Source: Meandrina meandrites
Lineage: Eukaryota; Cnidaria; Anthozoa; Scleractinia; Meandrinidae
NCBI GenBank assembly: GCA_963693305.1
Contig: OY855903.1
Coordinates: forward strand, 55,795,350-55,859,349
Direction of reading: 5' to 3'
Length of the DNA stretch: 64,000 nucleotides
Part shown: piece after piece, positions 54,701-63,700 of the stretch
Numbering within the stretch: position 1 is the stretch's first letter
How the letters are laid out: every line of letters starts with the position of its first letter
Program-made: the position numbers and the translations under genes
The notes under the pieces: model-generated
Told to the model about the DNA's origin: nothing
Seen by the model: only the letters and a program-made list of their open reading frames with translations
The model's database searches: none

Positions 54701-57700
54701 CAGGAATACGTACCCTAACATTGTCGAGTTTACTGTACCACTCACCACGATCCCGTTTTTGCTTATTTTAGATAAAAAGTCTGAATTACTCTGTGACGTG
54801 TTTAAGTGATGATGCTCCAACCTTGACGGGCAATTCAACAAAAGAGTTCCTCTTGTTCACTCAAGCTGACGGCGTGCAGGCTGGGACCGACTACACGTGC
54901 CACGTGACCATGACAGTATCTGCTTATAACGGGACGTTCCTTGGAGGGGGACCCTTAGGATCTTTGTGGACTAGGACGACACCAGAAAGCGAAAAAACCT
55001 CGGTTACTACCGTAGAGAGGAAAGGTAATTGAAGTTAATCTTAGCCCACGCCAAACGAGGATGAGAGTTGATGAGAGCTGACTCTCATAAGAGTTTCCGT
55101 CAACTCTCATCGACTATCATCAACTCAGGCCAAACAAGAACGAGAGTCGTCGAGTGTCCACGCGCAAGTCCATCGACTCTCATGAAATATTTGAGCACGT
55201 TCAAAGTCGATGAGAGCGCATGAGAGTCGACGAGAATGCATGAGAGTTTCAGACCAAACGAGAGTAAGAGTTTGAACTCTCATCAACTCTCATGCTCGTT
55301 TGGCCTGGGCGTTATGATAACGTCCTTACGCACCTGATGCAGAGGATATGGAGCTGTAACAAATCTTAACAACTTTACAACTTCCTTGGTAAACCAATGA
55401 CTGGCATAGATAGTTATTGTGTTAGCCATTAATAACGAACTGAAATTGATATTTTTCCATCTGACACATGACAGGATCAGATTGCGGCTTGTTAATCAAC
55501 GTAAAGCTTTAATCTCAAATTTCATCTCCAAATAAGCTACTCGCGCATTTTCTTTGAGTATCGAATAAAGCGCAGTTAAGACTGGTGGTCCATTACCTCT
55601 GATATACAGCGGCAGCTTACCATTTGTTGAACTTTTCTTTCTAAGGTTATTTACATAATCTACAGGGTAAAGGGTGCCACAACTTCTTAGGTGTTTTACT
55701 GCAACAAAAGCATTCAGTGGCTTTAGAATAACTACACAGGGTTATCACGTTCCCAACATCTTGTATTATGTCGAACACGCCCAGGAGAGACATAGAAGCA
55801 TAGTGTCAATACAATATACTGAATATTCCAACATAAGTCACTGACTGGATCGAAAAAACGACAACATTCCCAGGGAGTTACAAGATGCCTGCAGGATTTC
55901 CCTTCACTTGCCTTCCCAGAACATTATATGTCCTTTAATAACATACACTAAAAGAATAAGTCTACAGGATATTCTTATATCTGACATTTCAGCTCCAGTA
56001 ACCAACACGACAGCCAACAAGACCAACTATTTCTTGGAGATTACCTTCTATGATTTCAGGTATGCAATAAAACAAATATTGTCGGGTTGTTTATCAGAAA
56101 TGACTTGAAACTTTTTACAATCAACCAACTCTCTTGTAGAATATAAAATCGCGTGTTTCAAAAAAAACGCCAGGCTCTGAATAACATTTCCTTTGCGTTA
56201 CGTTTATGCCATTATTCGGAAAATATGAAACGGATTAATTTATGAGTGAAAAATCGATTTATTTAGCAACAAGCGTGGATTGATTTTGCGAGTTTAGCAA
56301 CACCTTTGAATTTGGACACGTAGACGCTGAAGGTTGAGACAAGTAGAAGTGGCCGTTCCATCCGAATCGCCCCAGCCCCTCATCTGTTTTCTTTATATCA
56401 ATTATGGCGGCGTAATTGTTATCCGTCATCCGAATGATATCCTGCGATATACGTAGGTTGCCAAGATTCGTCCGAAATCTTTCAAAGCGCTGCACGACAC
56501 AATTTTTCTCGCTGCAAAAAGCGTTTTATTTACAACTTGTTGAATAATAAAACAATTATCCTGCTCAATCTTGCTGAAAGTCATCTGTCTACGGCCTCGT
56601 CGGCTGAGTATCAGGCCGTATTCCGAATGATTATTGTTAATTAACTTATATGTATTCATTTGTTAGCCTATTCATTGTATGATTTTTTTGTCTGCTTTAT
56701 AGAGCTGCTGACAGTGACTTCGTGGGAAGCCCAAATATTTACCGTGAAATGTACAGCAGTCCAAGATACATTGCAAGCCCGTATACCAGTTGGCTAGCGG
56801 TATCTTCAAATCCAACTGGAGATAGCTTCTCTGATTGGTTCAGAGCCGAGTCATCAAGAAACCAGCATTATGAAGGCAACCTTGAACTAAAGAAACAATG
56901 GGAGACAGACTCTAATGGCAATCCTGTGTTTCGGTATTTTGACGACAAATTTTTCCCAGTTGATGGCCGTGGATGGGGAGCTGAAGGACAGAGGGATTGT
57001 TACACTAATGCGCTCAGGAATTATGGGTATGTGGCAATGTACGGGCAGAACATGAATGCACACATTTGCTCTATAAGTTTCTTAATCCAGCACAGATTAT
57101 TGGCGAACAGAAAAAATTGCATGTTTTATAAGAGTATAAAACAAACCAAGCATACAAAGAAGTCAAAATAATGAGTTGTAACGTCTTCAAACAATCCAGT
57201 TATTTAGCACTTGAAAAATATATAAAAACATGCCATGAAAATGCTGTATAACTGAAACGTTTGTAGTGCAATGCTGTCATAAATATTAACTCGATATTTT
57301 TCTTAGATTCACGGCAGCCGTTCGCACGACGTTCAACTTCTCTGGTCAGGAAAATATGGCTTTTGCTGGTGGTGAAGAACTATGGGTATTTATCAATGGC
57401 CAGCTAGCAGTGCAGGTTTTTCACAATCCTTTGAACAGCACGATTCCGTGTGCGGCAATCAACTTATCTCCCGCCCTTAAAGGTAAGTTACCTGCTCGTT
57501 AAATTGTGGTAAAAAAAGCCACGCAAACAAATTAAACCAGAGAGCACCAGTAGAGCTTCATTGATCTGTGGATCCTCAGACAAATCTTTCTATTTTCCAG
57601 CAAATGGCGGCTTCGTGTGATAAATTTTTTTGATGATTTTTTATTGCTGTAGAACATATGAACTGTAACTCTGTAAATGGACATTTTTTCCTGGAATAAT

Positions 57701-60700
57701 GTTTATTTACAAAGTAAGCTAACCAAACACTCGAAAAAAATTGGGAAAATTCAAACGCTTACCTGTTAAGATATAACTACTTAAATATTATCCCAAACTT
57801 TCGTCAAATCTGATTCGCGTAGAATTCAAGGTTAACTACAATAAATCATTTAAAATGCTCAATATAGAACAAGTAAAGAGTAACAAATTTAGGTTTATCT
57901 CGGTGTAAAAACCTGTGAAATGTGTTTGGGTCTATTGTTTTATGCACGATATTGTTTCAACTTGGCCGCTCTTTATTTTAAGTCGCCGCTGAGTTTCACA
58001 AGTTCTTGCACCGTGTATTGGCCTCAAATTTTAACGAATGACATAAAGGAAGTAATCATAGTTGTTTCCTTGACTCTGCTCTTCCTCTTTAAGGTGAAAC
58101 TGAACTCGTTCCCAAGCATGGTGTAGTTGTTGGTGGAAAGTGTCAAGAATCAGGATTCCTGACATCTCAAGCATTCAACATGACTTTACGAGTAAGTTAA
58201 TAGTGTTGATATCCAGCATTGCTTTGGAGAAAAAAGTGCTGTTTTATATAACCCTGTTCAAAAGCCGCTCGAACTGAGTTAATTTCAATTGAAGTCAACA
58301 TATTGTTTCTTTTCTTCCCAGGTTGGTGTCCCGTATCATCTGAACGTTTTTGTAGCTGAGCGTTTCAAGTGCGACTCCAATCTGCTAGTTCAAACCAGTG
58401 GGGTTCAGTTTGTCCGACAGTGGGAAGAAACTCGTCCTGTTGACTACATATCTGATATCAGTGAAAACCTACATGTGGGTGCTTTGGCTCAGGTATGATA
58501 TTGTGACCAGTTCACGCCTTTTAACTGCAAATGGCATTAGCTCAAGAATAAGAATGAAAAAAATGTAATGTTCATCATGTCACGAATCGAGCCCATGGCC
58601 TCCCAAACACGCTACTACTGCTCTTACTTTATCATGGCGGTAAATGAAAAACCTTTAATTCCTTCCCCGTCTTTTAATGCAGGAGTTTCAACTCTCAGAT
58701 GCCTTCTCCACGGGGCCCTACAAAGTGGAAATTTTGTCTGGAAATGAACAACGCAGATTCGACATTAAGGAGGAGACTTACTCTCCACCCTCCCCACCCA
58801 CAACAGCAGCTCCACCTTCTTTTGTACTGGACAATGAAACAATTTTCTTTTGTCCAAATGGCACTGCTAATGCCACTGTCCAACCCATTACTACTGCTGC
58901 CCCAGGTTTGTTTTAAATTATGCTGATTTATGTAAATGTCGTGAAAGCGAGGTGGCCTAATGGTTAGTGCGCTGGACTCCGGATCAAGCGGTCCTGGTTC
59001 GAGCCCTGGCCGAGGTCATTGCGTTGTGTTTTTGGGCAAGACACTTTGTCAACCCAGGTGTATAAATGGGTACCGGCGAATTTACTGCTGGGGGTTACCC
59101 TGCGATGGACTAGCATCCTATTCAGGGCGTAAGAGAAATACCTGTAGTCGCTTCATGCTACTGAAACCAGGATAAGCTCCGGCCTGCTGGGCCACTAGGC
59201 TCGAACGCAGACTTTACTTTATTATGTCAATGTTAAGTTAAAAGATAATGGAATGATTGTGTGAAGAGAAGAACTATAAAAGAACTCAAAAGAACTAAAA
59301 ATTACTCAAAATCACATAAAATAACTCAAGAATACTTCTGTGACTTGAAATTGCAAGTTTCACTGCAAGAGAGGTCATTCTCTCTTGACTAGGTAACAAT
59401 TAAATTTTTCCTCGTTTCTGCTCTTTATTTCAGGGGTTGAGTCCTTTACTTTTAACACTTCGTCAGCAAAGTTGGTTCTCAAGTCTTCATTGGATTACGA
59501 GCATACAACAAATTACTTATTGACCCTAAAGATAACAGATACGGGAAAGCCAGCACAACCATCGGGAAATATCACTATCAAGGTAAAAGAAATTTTATTT
59601 AAACCAGTGTTCTTTTTCCTTTGACTAAAGGTTTGCCAAAACAGAAAATATAGCGACGCAACATTACGCTGTTTCAAACATTATTGTCAAGTAGACAAGA
59701 TGACAGTACCAAGATGACAGTTGCATATAAATTAGTGTAAAAGTAACACTGATTGACATGGAAATTTATGTAAATAATCTAGTGATGGTGTACTCTGATT
59801 GCTTTGTGTTCTATGATAAGCTGCATGTCGTAAATGAGGCATTCGAATTTATTTCGGCACTTGTCTAATAGCAACGAAAAATTTGTAACTCACTGAGAGT
59901 AAATATCTACAGATAGAATTAATATAGATAGATATAAGATACGTTTCCTTCTCTCAGGTGTTTGTTGTGGACTACAACGACCACTGCCCAGTTTTACCAA
60001 ATGTCAATTATGATCTCAAGCCCATCCCTCCACTTCAAAAGGAAGCATTCTTTGTTGCTGCGGCAACCGACGGAGACAGTGGAGTAAATGGAAGGATAAC
60101 GTACAAAAGAAGTCGTGTATTGGAAGCAATGTAAGTTTTATATCAACACGGAATTATTTAGTCTTAACGTTGACCCTTCGTGGCCATCGCAGGGGTGATA
60201 TAAACATACACTGGCACTTAATAAAATGGATTATCGTTTTTGCCATCCATTCATTCATTCATTCCATCATTCATTTGTTATTTTTTCCTGCGATGGGAGC
60301 AAATGAAGTGACGTCACTGGTGGTAACATGTCACAAAAAAAGTTTAGCAAAGCAAATAGTATTCTTAACAGTTCAAGTTTGAGACAAGTCTCACTGATCA
60401 AGTCCACGTTCTTGGCGCATATCCTACTTCCCGTTAGAAAGGAAAGAAAACATAACAAAAAGACATTAGTCTGACGAGACCAGAGGCTGCACTTCGGGAG
60501 GTCGCTGTTCTCATTTGTGGAGAATTAGGTATAAGGCGTAAAACGCGGGAAAAAGTTTTATCTCTCCTTCGTGTTATTGGCTTTTTGCAGAAAGGAGAAA
60601 AAGGGAGAGAAAATCAGGCCGGGCTGTGTTTATGGATGGTGTACACCGCACCAAATGTAATCAAAGGAACTAAACGGAAAAGTGAGAGGGTTCTGATGTT

Positions 60701-63700
60701 GAACATTAAGTGAGAGGAAAAATAGCTAACAGGGCCTGCAGGTTTTATTTTATTTTAGTAAGAATGATGTAAAAACCATTTATCTGACTGCCAACTTCAA
60801 AACGGCTCCAAATTTAATCTTGCGTCCACCTCAACTCGTGTAACTGATCCCTGACAAATGGCCACGACTTTAAACTTTTAACATTTAACGTTTGCCCCTT
60901 TGCCTCCCGAAGCCCTCGTATTGAAGCCACGTTGTTCGCGACCAAGAATGGTACCGAGTTCATCTGGAGTAATAAAACTTTGGAGTGGACTTACAAATAC
61001 TTCATCTTTGCTGTGGATGGAGGAACTCCAAAACGAGGCGACAGGATACCGCTGACCATAACCTTCAACGCGACGTGTCAGGACTCAGGTGAAATTTTCG
61101 TGAATTCGACAAGTGGAGAGGTGTTCTTCAGGGCTCCTGGAATGACAGGATCAGAGTATCGTGAGTAACGAGCTAAACCATAATACACTTTATTCAATTA
61201 GAACCTACATTATGAATGGATATCGCAAAATTTCCGATAACAGCCATCCCCCTCCCTCCCCGCGAAAATATCCCCCTCACAATCTCAATCAAAAATAGCC
61301 CCCACCCCAAATGCGGGCTTTGCAAACAGTTATTTTGTAAATAATACAGTAAACGCTCTTCCAGGTTTAAAGTGCATTTAAGTGTCAAGATGTATCTCGA
61401 ATAAGAAGCGATTTTTCTAAACATTTAGCTATAAAAAATTACGATAAAATACTTCTAAGCATATTAAGAAAGTTAAAAAGGTTTTCAAAAAACGACGGCG
61501 TTTCGACGTTGAGCTAACGTCATTATCAAGTCAAAATGATAGTTGATAAAAAAATGTATAAATAGTAAGTAAAAACGATAGTTCAATAGATGTGTTAAAA
61601 TGTTTAAATTAAACAAAGAGTTTCGCACGGATGGAGTCAGATGGCGTGTTCAAGCTTGGATTCCGTTCCTCTATGCAAAGCATCTCATAGACGAGGCAAT
61701 CAAATTTCCCTTGCCACTTTCGGAGAATTCGAAAAAGGCTTTCGTTGAGGAGGCTTTTGTCCCCGTGAGCTTCCAAAAGGTGTTTTACAATCGCCGAGTT
61801 TTTATGTTCAGCAATACGTTGGTGAAGGTGTCGGGCTGTGTAGCCGACATAATCTGCATCGCACAGATCACATGAAAATAAATAAACCACGCATTGATGA
61901 TTTACGATCGGAGAGTTGATTTTCTGACTACCCTTAATGGCCTCCACCCCTGCCTGTCGTTTACCATGGAGCTTCCGGTTGATAACAAGATCCCCTTTAT
62001 CGGCATGGAAATAATCAAGAACGTAACAAAGATTGAAACACAACACAAGTGTACAGAAAACCGACTAACACTGGCGTTGTGTTGCATTTCCAAAGCCGCA
62101 CGGATAAACACTACAAAGATTGCTTGCTCAAAACAATGATTCATCGTGCATATGCCCTATCTTCTACAACTGAAGCATTCAATCAAGAATGCACTAGACT
62201 TCGCTCCATCTTTACTCGACTTGACTATCCGATAACGACGGTGAGACCATTAATTCGATAAACGTTTGCCTACATTGGTGATGAACAAAATGGACAAAGT
62301 GTCGTATTATAAAAACAGTGGTTTCCACAACTGTATAGAAGGAACTTCGAAGTACAGTCCGACCTCTATTAAGCGGCCACACTCGGGACTTTGAAAAGTG
62401 GCCGCTAAATAGAGGTTGGCCGCTTAATAGAGGTGCAATATAAATTGGATAGGAATGGCAGTAAACATTATTTTATTGACTCTATGTAGCAAAATGCTTT
62501 TAAAAGGTGAACATAATATATGAAAATAAATCCAAAATTCATTGTAACAAAGCATCAAGTGCATTTCCAGCCAATGTCCTCTAATACAGAGGTCACGTAG
62601 TTGAAATGTACAGTATTTTTTCGGGCTGATAATGTACAGAACAATATACAAAACATCGTTGACAAGTTTCTTAGGCCTGCAGTTCTTGTTTTCTTGTTTT
62701 CTTGTTGTCACCTTATATCATCTGTCACCATTTTGCTTGGAAAGATAATTTGCTGGCCGCTTAATGGAGGTAAAAAAACATACAAATAATACACTTGCGA
62801 CAGTAGAAAGGTGGCCGCGGCCGCTTAATAGAGGGGCTGTTGAATAGAGGTATCAAATACAGCAGTTTACTGACAAATATATCGGGACTTTGGAAAGTGG
62901 CTGCTTAATGGAGGGTGGCCGCTTAATAGAGGTCGGACTGTAGAATCATCACCCAACTAACTGCTCAACAGAATCTTAATGCTCGTTTTATTAATGATGT
63001 CTTAGAATGGAAAGAGATTTACAGCTTATCATTTCACGTGTCTCTGGAATCAAACTTGCGTGAATCCAGGAGGCTGAGGTTATTAAAGGGCTTGGAAATC
63101 TTGAAGTCAAGATTGAGCACCTTTCTGGCAAAGATATAATGTGTTGTGTTTTGAGGTGTGAGGACGAGTTATTTGTCAACCACACGTTATCAGTTGCAAA
63201 ACAATATTTATATTCATGTAGACAAAACAAATCTTTACCTTCAATTAGAGTATTTAAACAACTCGAAACAATGATGGCAAAATCAAATAACAAATTATCA
63301 GCTCATAATAAGAAATGGAGAAGGTACAAAACAAATTTATATACGATCTTGTGCCGCTGCTGCGACATGTTAGCATAATTAGTTGTAACAATTGTAAATA
63401 GATAAGGAACTGAGGTGTGTGTGTAAACATATGTATGTATTTGTAGTGCCTTTTTGTTTATAAATTATTAGTGTCCCTAGTAATTAAAACATTGTATTTT
63501 TCTGAAATCATTAAAAATTATTAAAATACATAACAAAGTTCATGCACCTGCATTTTAAACTGGAGCAGAAATGTTGAAAGAGTAAGATAAAATAAAGACA
63601 CAACATCCAGGAGTGATTGGAAATGTTTTTTGGTCCAGGAAAGAAACGAGAAAATAAACAAAACAAAACAGAACAGTTTTTGCATAGTTCTAAGATGATA

